Source of the DNA: Cyanobacteria bacterium UBA5018
GTDB lineage: Bacteria > Cyanobacteriota > Cyanobacteriia > PCC-6307 > Cyanobiaceae
NCBI GenBank assembly: GCA_002396505.1
Contig: DGYA01000075.1
Coordinates: forward strand, 1 to 31,545
Direction: 5' to 3'
DNA length: 31,545 bases
Shown: piece after piece, positions 14,416 to 22,115 of the stretch
Numbering within the stretch: the first letter of the stretch is position 1
Layout of the letters: the number at the start of each line of letters is the position of its first letter
Translations under genes and position numbers: made by a program
The notes under the pieces: model-generated
Databases searched by the model: none
What the model was told of the DNA's origin: nothing
Seen by the model: only the letters and a program-made list of their open reading frames with translations

Positions 14416-16449
14416 TCAATGTCCCCCTTGGCTGGCAAAGGTGATTGTAGAGCCCACCGCCTCTGCCGCCACATGACCATCCTGATCGCGAATGGTGAGT
14501 AAGGCATGCAGCAGGCCCTGCTCAAACAGGTCTGCATAGCGATTCTCTATGGCCGCCTGTACCCGCTGGCAATTGCGGATCGCCCTCTCCCGGGCACCAG
14601 GCACCTGGCCGTGGTAGTCGAAACGCACCACCACGGGCACAGGCAAGCCGCGGGAAACATTCAGCCCCTTAAAAATTTTGACGCCTACATCTAGGTCGGC
14701 AGCCCCCTCCTCCACGGTATCCATGTAAGCAAAATAAGTGAGATTGCGCAGATGAATCTCCTTAAATCCTATGCCAACTCCAATGAAGCGCTCCGCATGG
14801 CTAGCATCACTATAGCTGCCGCCGTGGAACTGGCGTACATAATCAATTTGAGAAATATTGTTTTCGATCAAGCGAGCGATCAGCTTAACCATACCGGGAT
14901 CTGGGCTAGATGCTGCGGCATCACGTACCAATTCCTCTATGTGCTGGCGAGCTTCGCTAGCAGCAAGTGAACAGGTGGCTGCGTAGACATCAGCGACCGC
15001 TAGCCAACGATCTAGGTGGGTTGTGCCGTCCATGCCTGGCACATGCACCCGCAGGGCATCTGTATCAGTATCCAGGCCGATTAACAACAGATCTACCGAC
15101 GCTCCGCAGCAAAAGCTGTTTTCGACTGCCTGTTGGAAATCCCGCAGCCTGTGCAGACCGCAGCTGGCAGCTTGGTTGTCGTCACTGCCATGAGCGGCAC
15201 AGCCTTCATGATGGGGATCCTTAGAGCTGAAGTGGTAAAGAACCACCTTTAAGTAGCGGGTATCTTCGTGAGCGGCATTAGGCAAGGCTTCGCGATAACG
15301 CTTATGTTCGGTTTTCACCCAGCGATTTACCGTATTTTCCACGTCAAATAGGGCACCGGCATGGGGGCGACGACGCACAGAGCTATAAGGCAGCCGCAGG
15401 GCATAGGCGATGGCATGGGCTAGGCGTCCATCCGCACAGGGAGTAACATCCAACAGGTGGAAACCACAGTCCAACAGAAATTGGTTAAACGAAATGGCCG
15501 CCTGGGTGTCTGGCATGCCTGCCAGGGGATCATGGTCGAAAAAGTTGGCGCTCGTCTGCTCATAGGACTGGAATACACACCAGGCAAATAGAGTGCGCAT
15601 ATCCAGCTGGCTAACCCAGGCTGTCTCCAGGATTGGCAGGGGAAGCTCATAGCCCAGCTCAGCAAGGGCAAGCTGCTGGGCAATCTGAACAAAGTTGGCC
15701 TCATGCTGTAGTGCTGACAGCTCTTTGAGTACTGGCACTATGCGATCAAAGGCTAGCTTTACGCTATTATCATAGTCTTGAAGCCTGGCATTTACCGCTA
15801 GATCGGTGAGAGGATGGCAGGGGGAAGCAGAGCTATTGGGCGAATGGGTGGCAGACAGAGATGCGCTGCCGCGACTTGGCTTTAATTGCGCTGGGCCAGA
15901 CGCAGTTGTGTTTACTGGCGCTTTACCTAGTGAAGCTGTACTTGCCCGCCATCTACCAGAATTTACAGGCTGAGTAATTACAGGCTGAGCAATATTGGCC
16001 TGTTCCGCCCTGGCCTTTTCACTGCGCGCCTGATTAATTCTGGCCTGAACCGCCTTGGCCTGGACAGCCTTGATCTGTTCTGGAGTGGCGGCCGCCGGAC
16101 GAGCTTTGCCGGATCTGCCCCGCCCGGATTGGACCTGGGCGCCACCGGCGGCTCCAGAAACTGACTGCTGCTGCAGCCGAGCCGGATTGCGACGGCCCTG
16201 GCGACGGGCGCCACCGGTAGACAAGAGGGGTTTAGGTAGAGCTTGCTGCATGGCTGCGCGGGCTCTGGTACCCCTCAGCCGCAGGGGCTGCTGGCTGGAA
16301 CCATTGATAGGGGCCTGGTTTTCAGCTGTGTCCAGCCCTGGGCTGGTGGCCGAGGCCGGGGTTTGGCCTTGGGCAGATTGACCCAGAGCGGAGCGGCGCG
16401 GAGCGGTGGGGGCCAGGGGCCCGCCGCGATTTAGCGACAGTCGGGGCAT
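14416..16449 (-). CDS. csoSCA: CsoSCA (CsoS3), carboxysomal carbonic anhydrase
   Basis: Converts bicarbonate to CO2 inside the carboxysome. Zinc ligands by pattern are C338, H406 and C417: the H-to-C spacing of 11 in YHFSSKDPHHEGCAAHG matches the family. The D340/R342 dyad lies in TPCADGRLAH. The short N-terminal motif MPRLSLNRGG is the type of peptide that docks the enzyme to Rubisco or the shell. At 677 residues it is longer than the usual 500-570. The excess is the disordered, Gln/Ala/Arg-rich N-terminal region (about 11-212), including eight 5-residue repeats at 126-165. The catalytic half and the diverged C-terminal half-domain appear intact. It sits 7 bp after csoS2 and 1 bp before csoS4A. 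Confidence 0.95.
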   Translation of the reverse strand: MPRLSLNRGGPLAPTAPRRSALGQSAQGQTPASATSPGLDTAENQAPINGSSQQPLRLRGTRARAAMQQALPKPLLSTGGARRQGRRNPARLQQQSVSGAAGGAQVQSGRGRSGKARPAAATPEQIKAVQAKAVQARINQARSEKARAEQANIAQPVITQPVNSGRWRASTASLGKAPVNTTASGPAQLKPSRGSASLSATHSPNSSASPCHPLTDLAVNARLQDYDNSVKLAFDRIVPVLKELSALQHEANFVQIAQQLALAELGYELPLPILETAWVSQLDMRTLFAWCVFQSYEQTSANFFDHDPLAGMPDTQAAISFNQFLLDCGFHLLDVTPCADGRLAHAIAYALRLPYSSVRRRPHAGALFDVENTVNRWVKTEHKRYREALPNAAHEDTRYLKVVLYHFSSKDPHHEGCAAHGSDDNQAASCGLHRLRDFQQAVENSFCCGASVDLLLIGLDTDTDALRVHVPGMDGTTHLDRWLAVADVYAATCSLAASEARQHIEELVRDAAASSPDPGMVKLIARLIENNISQIDYVRQFHGGSYSDASHAERFIGVGIGFKEIHLRNLTYFAYMDTVEEGAADLDVGVKIFKGLNVSRGLPVPVVVRFDYHGQVPGARERAIRNCQRVQAAIENRYADLFEQGLLHALLTIRDQDGHVAAEAVGSTITFASQGGH
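15955..16074. repeat. 15-bp in-frame periodic repeats in the csoSCA N-terminal region
   Basis: This stretch encodes consecutive 5-residue units IKAVQ, AKAVQ, ARINQ, ARSEK, ARAEQ, ANIAQ, PVITQ, PVNSG (residues 126-165 of CsoSCA). The first two are nearly identical and the later ones diverge, as expected from successive 15-bp duplications followed by drift. Confidence 0.7.
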
Positions 16450-16456
16450 CGGCAGC

Positions 16457-18991
16457 TCAACCGCGGGCGCCGCCAGAGACGGTGATCAGCGAACCAGATT
16501 GGGTGTTACCACTGGAACCTGTCACGCGACTCACGGGCTCGGGCACCTGCTCATTGCGCTTGTTCTGGAAGCTGGGCATGGCATTCATTTGGCCGGGCCG
16601 GCTGGGGTTGCGGCGACGGGCGGAGACCCCTTCGGTGCCGGTGACGCGCTCGCCACGGTCCCAATCATCGCCAGTGATCTTTAGACCAGCGGTGATTCCC
16701 TCTCCGGTAACTCGAGATAGGGCACGAGCATCGGCACTGGCGAGTGAATTGGCGGGGGCACTGGCTGGGGAATTGCTGGAGGCGGCTGCGCTAGAGGCAC
16801 CGCGGGCAGCCAGTTCAATCGGTCCGCGGGCCCGCTGGTTACCTCTGTGCTCAGAGCGGAACTGCTCGGTGCCAGTTACCTTGTCGCCGGCCATATCAAA
16901 AGGGCCGGTAACCCTGCTACCGAATTCGTAGCTGCTGCCAGTAACTGTGGAGCGCTGGGGGGTGGAGCTTTGGGGGGCAGTCGGCACCGCTTGCTGATTA
17001 ATCACAGCGGGCTGCTCCTTAGAAACCTGGGCGGCTTGGGCAGGGGATTGAACGCTGAACTGCTGCCAGGGCTGCGTACCGCTAAGCGACTGGGGGAAGT
17101 CGGCATCCTGTTCAAGGGCGGCACCGCAGGCTTCCACCAATTGATCGGCGCCCACATAGGGAGTGCCGGAGATCGGTTCACAGGCACCGCGCTGGGCCCC
17201 GGTCATCACACCACCAATGCCGGGCTGGATGCCACTCATGCGGCTGGCACCGCGCACGGGGGTGCGGGAACGGATGGCGCCGAGCTGCTGGCCGGAGCAG
17301 TAATCACTTGCCTGTTCCAGGCCGGCATAGGGGGTGCCGGTAACCACCTTGCAGGTGCCTGGCTCATCGCCGGTCACCTTGCTGGAACGGCCGGTGCGGG
17401 TGCCGCTAACCACCTGGGTGCGGTTGGTGATGCTGAAGCCCACCTTGGCCGCTTCCGGAGCCGGCCTGGAGCCGCAGAAGCTGTCGTACTGCTTGCTGCC
17501 GATGTACTCATCGCCGGTGATCAGCTTGCAGCTGCCGGCCTCGTCGCCGGTGACCAGGTCGCTGCGCCCCACGGTGGTACCGGTGACACCGGTGCCGCGC
17601 AGGGTGTTTTCGTTGCCCACCTTGGCGGGGGCCCGGCCAGCGGCGGGAGGTTCGGATCCCAGGTACTGGTCGCCGGTGAGCTGCAGGCCTGAGCCGGGTT
17701 CATCGCCGGTCACCTTCTGGGAGCGACCCACCATCACCCCCGAGACAGCCTGACCGCCTTGGGTTTGGCTGAGGCCCACCTTGCGGGGGCTGGGGTTGGT
17801 GGTGCCACCGCAGTAGATGGCCGATTGGTTGGCGGATATGTATTCGGTGCCGGTGATGTTTTTGCAGGTGCCCGGTTCATCGCCGGTGACCTTTTCGGAA
17901 CGGCCCACCTCATTGCCGGTGACCCGATTGCCGTGGCTGGTGTCGCTGACCCGCACCTTGGCGGGCTGGGTGGCCACGGGACCGCTTTGACAGAAGGTTT
18001 GGAACACCTCGGCGCCGAGGTATTCGGTGCCGGTGATCGGCCGGCAGGTGGCGGCCTCATTGCCGGTGGTTTTTACGGAGCGGTTGGCTTGAGTGCCGGT
18101 GACGATCTGGCCGCTGCTGGTTTCGCTGACCCCCACCTTCCAGTGGGCATCAGCGGTGGCCTGCTGCTTGGAGCCATGGCGGTTGGGGCCACAGGGACGG
18201 GATCCAGAGCCGTTGCGGGCGCAGCCTGCACTGCCCACCTTGGTCTTCAGTTCCCTCACCTTTTGCGCCAACTCGCGGCTGGTGAGGTCGGGGTTGCCCT
18301 GGCGGGCCATCGAGGCCGCTGTGCTGCTGGTGGAGATAGTTGCCGACTTACCGCGCTTGGAGAGTGCTTCGCGGCGGGCTAGCACCAGGGCCCTGCTGGG
18401 GTTGTATTGGGCGCTTCGCTTGGGGCTGGCACTGCGGCGATCGCTGTCGGGGCGGTTGGCCAGGGAGTCACCCAGCCGCGATTCGCCTAACCAAGACGAA
18501 AGTGAGCTCTGGGCGGTAGTGCTGGCCTGCTTTTCATGGCACTTGCACTTGTGTTCGCCGGCCGCAGCTGCTGGGGCGGCAGTGCCGCCGGAGGAAGTGC
18601 CGCGCGAGACAGTGACACCGAGATCTGTGCGGGTTCGATCTCGGGAGGTACTGGCGCGTTTGCCACTGCGACTGAGGGCTTGACGTCGCGACAGCACCAG
18701 CTCACGACTGGGATTGGCAATCGGCTTGATCTCCCGCCTTTCCTGGCTGGCGGAGTCGACGAGGCTGCGGCTCCTAGATGGTGAGGAGAGCTGAGCGACG
18801 GGCCGCACAGCGGCGCTGGCAGGGGCTGCTGCGCTCGCAGCTGGAGTGACAGCGGTGCGGCTAGGGCGTGCATCACTGGCACTGCGCACCCGGCTGGCTC
18901 CAGACGTGAAGCGGCTGGTGGCCTTTTTGCCGCCGTTGGTGAGGGCCTTGCGGCGCTCGAGTGCTGCTTCCCGGCTAGATGTGCTTGCCAT
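16457..18991 (-). CDS. csoS2: CsoS2, intrinsically disordered carboxysome assembly scaffold
   Basis: Links Rubisco to the shell during alpha-carboxysome assembly. With ATG at 18991 it has 844 residues. N-terminal Rubisco-binding repeats with the S-R-x6-R-R/K-x-A-L-x4-G-K pattern are at about 5-24, 94-113 and 198-217, with a degenerate fourth at 237-256. A CKC pair (C149, C151) lies between N2 and N3. Six middle repeats with paired VTG motifs lie at about 285-334, 345-394, 404-450, 457-506, 516-565 and 575-622. The C-terminal region (680-844) holds further VTG and ITG motifs and ends SGGARG. The third middle repeat has lost both cysteines that the others keep. A stem with a U7 tract sits just upstream. 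An upstream in-frame start at 19060 would include non-conserved leader, so it is not used. Confidence 0.96.
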   Translation of the reverse strand: MASTSSREAALERRKALTNGGKKATSRFTSGASRVRSASDARPSRTAVTPAASAAAPASAAVRPVAQLSSPSRSRSLVDSASQERREIKPIANPSRELVLSRRQALSRSGKRASTSRDRTRTDLGVTVSRGTSSGGTAAPAAAAGEHKCKCHEKQASTTAQSSLSSWLGESRLGDSLANRPDSDRRSASPKRSAQYNPSRALVLARREALSKRGKSATISTSSTAASMARQGNPDLTSRELAQKVRELKTKVGSAGCARNGSGSRPCGPNRHGSKQQATADAHWKVGVSETSSGQIVTGTQANRSVKTTGNEAATCRPITGTEYLGAEVFQTFCQSGPVATQPAKVRVSDTSHGNRVTGNEVGRSEKVTGDEPGTCKNITGTEYISANQSAIYCGGTTNPSPRKVGLSQTQGGQAVSGVMVGRSQKVTGDEPGSGLQLTGDQYLGSEPPAAGRAPAKVGNENTLRGTGVTGTTVGRSDLVTGDEAGSCKLITGDEYIGSKQYDSFCGSRPAPEAAKVGFSITNRTQVVSGTRTGRSSKVTGDEPGTCKVVTGTPYAGLEQASDYCSGQQLGAIRSRTPVRGASRMSGIQPGIGGVMTGAQRGACEPISGTPYVGADQLVEACGAALEQDADFPQSLSGTQPWQQFSVQSPAQAAQVSKEQPAVINQQAVPTAPQSSTPQRSTVTGSSYEFGSRVTGPFDMAGDKVTGTEQFRSEHRGNQRARGPIELAARGASSAAASSNSPASAPANSLASADARALSRVTGEGITAGLKITGDDWDRGERVTGTEGVSARRRNPSRPGQMNAMPSFQNKRNEQVPEPVSRVTGSSGNTQSGSLITVSGGARG

Positions 18992-19018
18992 GTCCGCCCG
19001 ACGAATGGAGTGACTGAT

Positions 19019-19057
19019 AAAAAAATGAGCTGGTGGCCCGGAGATACCAGGACCACC
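19019..19057 (-). terminator. Terminator-like hairpin plus U7 tract in the csoS2 leader
   Basis: In minus-strand RNA an 8-bp stem (GGTGGTCC with GGGCCACC, arms at 19050-19057 and 19032-19039, one G-U pair, 10-nt loop) is followed by AGCTCA and then seven U residues (19019-19025). It ends about 27 nt before the csoS2 start codon. The 6-nt gap between stem and U-tract is longer than in a strong intrinsic terminator, so partial attenuation between cbbS and csoS2 is the most likely function. Confidence 0.5.
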
Positions 19058-19467
19058 CATTGAAAAGCCCTAAATCATATGATTTGAGCTAACTAATGAG
19101 GGGCTTCTAAATCGAAGCCCTACTCATAAACCCCAGATCAGAAGCCCCTGCTCACAAACTCGTGGCCAGAAACCCTTGACCAAAAACTCCTGAGCAGAAG
19201 CTTCCGAATACGAGGGTAATCAACCTGAGTCTGGTGAACCCGAGAACATTATCTCTGGATCAGTGTTCCTGGGAACAGTGTTCCTGAGAACGTGTTCCTA
19301 AGAATGTATTCCCGAAAACAGCGAACCTGGAGTTGGTGAGCTGAGCAGGCTGAGTTAAAGCTACTCGGATCAGCCAAGGAGATCAGCTGATAAACCGTTG
19401 AACAAGGCCAATTACCGATTTGATGATCAAAACCAGGCGTGAACCATGATTTGACCTCGGCAATTGG
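19058..19467. repeat. Repeat-filled csoS2-cbbS spacer, degenerate ~14-bp units
   Basis: Gene-free spacer. From about 19141 the sequence can be cut into near-14-bp blocks sharing GAA/ACCC/CTGAGCA-like words: gaagcccctgctca, caaactcgtggcca, gaaacccttgacca, aaaactcctgagca, gaagcttccgaata. A cleaner subset at 19263-19320 is listed separately. The longest reading frame here (19249-19473, minus) is composed of these repeats and resembles no protein I know. Confidence 0.5.
19263..19320. repeat. Four tandem palindromic units (GTTC-N4-GAAC type)
   Basis: Units gtgttcctgggaaca, gtgttcctgagaac, gtgttcctaagaat and gtattcccgaaaaca follow one another at 14-15 bp. The first two contain a perfect GTTC...GAAC inverted repeat around 4 bases; the last two are decayed. 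They lie between csoS2 and cbbS and could be protein-binding half sites or small RNA hairpins. Confidence 0.7.
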
Positions 19468-19654
19468 CCTCACTCAGCTGGGTCTCACTCAGTTGAGTCT
19501 CACTCAGTTGGATGATTCAGTTAACTGGATCAGTTGACTGAATCAGCTGGCTGAATTAGTGGCCCAACCCATCGCCCTAAATCATTAGCATGAATTAGTG
19601 ACCTGAAGCAGTTGTCTGAAGCAAACTCTGAATCAGTTACCTGATTCAGCGACC
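19468..19654. repeat. Tandem arrays of 15-bp (x3) and 13-bp (x11) units at the cbbS 3' end
   Basis: Three 15-bp units (cctcactcagctggg, tctcactcagttgag, tctcactcagttgga; 19468-19512) are followed by eleven units in 13-bp register (one is 12 bp; 19513-19654), with consensus near TGAATCAGTTGCC. Examples are tgattcagttaac, tggatcagttgac, tgaatcagctggc, tgaattagtgacc, tgaatcagttacc. The last unit contains the cbbS stop codon (19646-19648) and its final codons, so the array meets the gene exactly at its end. Confidence 0.8.
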
Positions 19655-19987
19655 TTCGAACACCACAAAGCAAGATCCCTGGCTCTGGGTGTAGGCGTCG
19701 TAGCCCACCAGGCGCACATGGTGATCAGGATAGGCGCGATGGCAAGCCTCAAGCTCATTGACCACCACGTTCAGATCCTTCTCGCCGAAGAAGGGAAGCT
19801 TCCAGAAAGACCAATAGGTCGCCATGGAGCGGCTGGGGTGCACGTGCTCTACGAGCGGGCTCCAACCCTGGGCAATGATGTAGGCAATTTGATCGTAGAT
19901 CTCGTCCTGGGTCATCGGCGGGAGGAAGCCGAAGGTCTCCAGGGTGGCGACTGTTTGATAGTCACCCACGGTGCTCTTGAAGGGCAT
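19646..19987 (-). CDS. cbbS: Rubisco small subunit, form IA
   Basis: A 113-residue small subunit that caps the L8 core of form I Rubisco. It begins MPFKSTVGDYQTVATLETFGFLPPMTQDEIYDQI and contains WKLPFFGEKD, the Y-x-W-x-x-W-K-L-P-type strand, and VRLVGYDAYTQSQGSCFVVFEGR at the end. The absence of the extended betaA-betaB loop of green plant forms agrees with form IA. It lies 116 bp downstream of cbbL; that spacer carries two inverted repeats. ATG at 19987 is preceded by AGGAT. Its stop codon lies inside a 13-bp tandem array. Confidence 0.97.
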   Translation of the reverse strand: MPFKSTVGDYQTVATLETFGFLPPMTQDEIYDQIAYIIAQGWSPLVEHVHPSRSMATYWSFWKLPFFGEKDLNVVVNELEACHRAYPDHHVRLVGYDAYTQSQGSCFVVFEGR

Positions 19988-20058
19988 GGGGATCCTGTGA
20001 TGGATGGATGGAATGAACCGAAAATCGATTCGAGGCTCGGATCTGACACCACTGGAAT

Positions 20059-20083
20059 GAAGATGCCTATAAGAGACATCTTC
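20059..20083 (-). promoter_or_regulatory. Perfect 7-bp hairpin between cbbL and cbbS
   Basis: GAAGATG (20059-20065) pairs exactly with CATCTTC (20077-20083) around an 11-nt loop. In the transcript it lies after the cbbL stop and about 70 nt before cbbS. No U-tract follows. It may stabilise the upstream RNA or mark a processing point. Confidence 0.5.
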
Positions 20084-20093
20084 TAATCCCAGT

Positions 20094-20109
20094 CAGTGAT
20101 TGATCACTG
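20094..20109. promoter_or_regulatory. 16-bp palindrome across the cbbL stop codon
   Basis: CAGTGAT and ATCACTG flank TG. The cbbL TGA (20104-20106) lies in one arm. As RNA it could form a 6-bp stem with a 4-nt loop; as DNA it is a symmetric site. Confidence 0.4.
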
Positions 20110-21516
20110 AACGTCTAGCTTGTCGACGGTGTCGAACTCGAACTTGATTTCCTTCCAGGTTTCGAGCGCGATAGCCAGCTCAGGGCTGTGCTTGGCGGCA
20201 CCCAACAGGATGTCGCGACCTTCCTTCTCGATCTCGCGGCCGGCGTTGCGGGCCTTGACGCAAGCTTCGAGGGCCACCCGGTTGGCGGCGGCACCAGCAG
20301 CCGAACCCCAGGGGTGACCGTGGGTACCACCACCAAACTGGAGCACGGAGTCATCGCCAAAGATGCTCACCAGCGCGGGCATGTGCCACACGTGGATACC
20401 GCCGGAGGCTACGGCGAACACACCAGGCATGGAACCCCAGTCCTGATCGAAGAAGTTGCCGCGGCTGCGATCTTCGGGAACGAAGGATTCGCGCAGCTGG
20501 TCGATGTAGCCGAGGGTGGTCTGGCGATCACCTTCGAGCTTGCCGACCACGGTGCCGGTGTGCAGCTGGTCACCACCGGAGAGGCGCAGGCACTTGGCCA
20601 GCACCCGGAAGTGGATGCCGTGCTTGGGGTGACGGTCGATCACCGCGTGCATGGCGCGGTGGATGTGCAGCAGCATGCCGTTCTTGCGGCACCACTTCGA
20701 CAGACCGGTGTTGGCGGTGAAGCCACCGGTGATGTAGTCGTGCATGATGATCGGCTGCTTGAGTTCCTTGGCGAACTCAGCCCGCTCATACATCTCTTCG
20801 GGAGTGTTGGCGGTGCAGTTGAGGTAGTGACCTTTTTTCTCGCCGGTTTCTTCCTGGGCGAGTGTCACGGCCTCGGCCACGAACTCAAAACGGTTCTGCC
20901 AGCGCTGGAAGGGCTGGGAGTTGATGTTTTCGTCGTCCTTGGTGAAGTCCAGACCACCGCGGAGGCACTCATACACCACCCGGCCGTAGTTCTTGCCGCT
21001 GAGGCCGAGCTTCGGCTTGATCGTGCAACCCAGCAGGGGACGGCCGTACTTGTTCATCCGGTCGCGCTCGACGTGGATGCCGTTCGGCGGGCCGGGGCAG
21101 GTCTTGATGAAGGCCATCGGGAAGCGGATGTCTTCCAGGCGCAGGTGGCGCAGGGCCTTGAAGCCGAACACGTTGCCAACCAGGGAGGTCAGCACGTTGG
21201 TGATCGAGCCTTCTTCGAACAGGTCGAGGGGATAGGCGATGAAGGCATAGAAGGATTCCTTGTCACCAGGAACGTCTTCGATGCGGTAGCAACGGCCCTT
21301 GTAGAAGTCGAGATCGGTGAGGAGCTCGGACCAAACGGTGGACCAGGTGCCGGTGGAGGATTCAGCGGCCACGGCTGCGGCGACCTCTTCCTTGGGCACA
21401 CCTTCCTGGCCGGTGCACTTGAAGCAGGCCAGCAGGTCGGTGTCGAGGGGGACGTAATCAGGAGTCCAATACGTGTCGCGGTACTCCTTAACCCCTGCGT
21501 CGTACTTCTTGCTCAT
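20104..21516 (-). CDS. cbbL: Rubisco large subunit, form IA
   Basis: Catalyses carboxylation of ribulose-1,5-bisphosphate. It is 470 residues, the usual length. The form I active-site segment GGLDFTKDDENINSQPF (with the carbamylated lysine), KPKLGLSGKNYGR, the loop-6 region of the C-terminal barrel and SGGIHVWHMPAL are all present. The N-terminus MSKKYDAGVKEYRDTYWTPDY and CTGQEGVPKEEVAAAVAAESSTGTWSTVW agree with the cso-linked form IA subgroup. The gene lies 61 bp after csoS1 and upstream of cbbS, the standard alpha-carboxysome order. ATG at 21516 is the conserved start. Codon use looks strongly biased to C/G-ending codons, in line with high expression. Confidence 0.99.
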   Translation of the reverse strand: MSKKYDAGVKEYRDTYWTPDYVPLDTDLLACFKCTGQEGVPKEEVAAAVAAESSTGTWSTVWSELLTDLDFYKGRCYRIEDVPGDKESFYAFIAYPLDLFEEGSITNVLTSLVGNVFGFKALRHLRLEDIRFPMAFIKTCPGPPNGIHVERDRMNKYGRPLLGCTIKPKLGLSGKNYGRVVYECLRGGLDFTKDDENINSQPFQRWQNRFEFVAEAVTLAQEETGEKKGHYLNCTANTPEEMYERAEFAKELKQPIIMHDYITGGFTANTGLSKWCRKNGMLLHIHRAMHAVIDRHPKHGIHFRVLAKCLRLSGGDQLHTGTVVGKLEGDRQTTLGYIDQLRESFVPEDRSRGNFFDQDWGSMPGVFAVASGGIHVWHMPALVSIFGDDSVLQFGGGTHGHPWGSAAGAAANRVALEACVKARNAGREIEKEGRDILLGAAKHSPELAIALETWKEIKFEFDTVDKLDVQ

Positions 21517-21577
21517 GGGTTGTCTCGGGTGGGTCGGTAAGGGATGAGATGGTTGAACGCGTTAGGCGTCAGTCAGC

Positions 21578-21892
21578 TCAGTCCTTGGATTGACCGGCGT
21601 ACTCACCATTGCCGAGGGCCGGCTCCACTTCGCGGTGGGGACGGGCAATGATGTGGGCGGCCACCAGGCCATCACCCACGCGCTCGCAGGCATCGGCGCC
21701 GGCGCGCACTGCGGCGTTGACGGCACCGGTTTCGCCACGCACCATCACGGTGACGTAGCCGCCGCCGACAAACTCGCGGGCGATCAGACGCACTTCGGCG
21801 GCCTTGGTCATCGCGTCAGCGGCTTCGATCGCGGGGACCAAGCCCCTTGTCTCGATCATGCCGAGGGCGATGCCCATGGTTTCGTTGGCCAT
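21578..21892 (-). CDS. csoS1: CsoS1, major hexameric BMC shell protein
   Basis: A 104-residue single-BMC-domain protein that forms the facets of the carboxysome shell. It begins MANETMGIALGMIETRGLVPAIEAADAMTKAA and contains EFVGGGYVTVMVRGETGAVNAAVRAGADACERVGDGLVAAHIIARPH, covering the pore loop and the hexamer-interface lysine and arginine. It is the first gene of the 15-kb co-oriented island. A good ribosome binding site (AGGAG at 21899-21903, 6 nt before ATG) points to high translation. Its BMC domain is nearly identical to that of CsoS1E. Only one stand-alone CsoS1 hexamer gene is seen in this window. Confidence 0.98.
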   Translation of the reverse strand: MANETMGIALGMIETRGLVPAIEAADAMTKAAEVRLIAREFVGGGYVTVMVRGETGAVNAAVRAGADACERVGDGLVAAHIIARPHREVEPALGNGEYAGQSKD

Positions 21893-22115
21893 TACCTGCT
21901 CCTGGAGGACGGGAGTTGGATGTTCGCAAGCAACAGTGCTCCCCCGCGAAACCCCCCGTCAACCCATTTGGCCAGGACGTAGATCACCGTTGCCAGGCCA
22001 AGCGATAAGGCTCGCTGATCAGTGCTACATAAAACGTTGAGTTTCGCTGGGGTTTCGCGGCCACCGCTGGCCTTGCCGGCGCTATCGCACAATGGCCGCT
22101 CATTGAGCCAGTTCA
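21893..22115. promoter_or_regulatory. Divergent spacer between csoS1 and rdgB, probable carboxysome operon promoter region
   Basis: The 223-bp spacer must carry the promoter(s) for both directions. The csoS1 ribosome binding site AGGAG is at 21899-21903 (minus strand). A run CGCGAAACCCC recurs in imperfect form (near 21940 and 22050 on opposite strands: cgcgaaacccccc and ggggtttcgcgg), which could be an inverted regulator-binding site pair. No clear -35/-10 hexamers can be assigned by eye. Confidence 0.4.

Noticed and set aside
17858..17864. C AAA AAC slippery-like heptamer in csoS2 (minus strand), considered as a programmed -1 frameshift site
   Set aside because: The first base breaks the X XXY YYZ rule, no convincing downstream pseudoknot was seen, and the -1 frame stops soon after (17700-17702) in the middle of the repeats, unlike the known short CsoS2 form.
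20188..21540. 450-codon plus-strand open frame opposite cbbL
   Set aside because: It exactly shadows cbbL; the biased codon use of Rubisco leaves the opposite strand open. No ribosome binding site or known domain.
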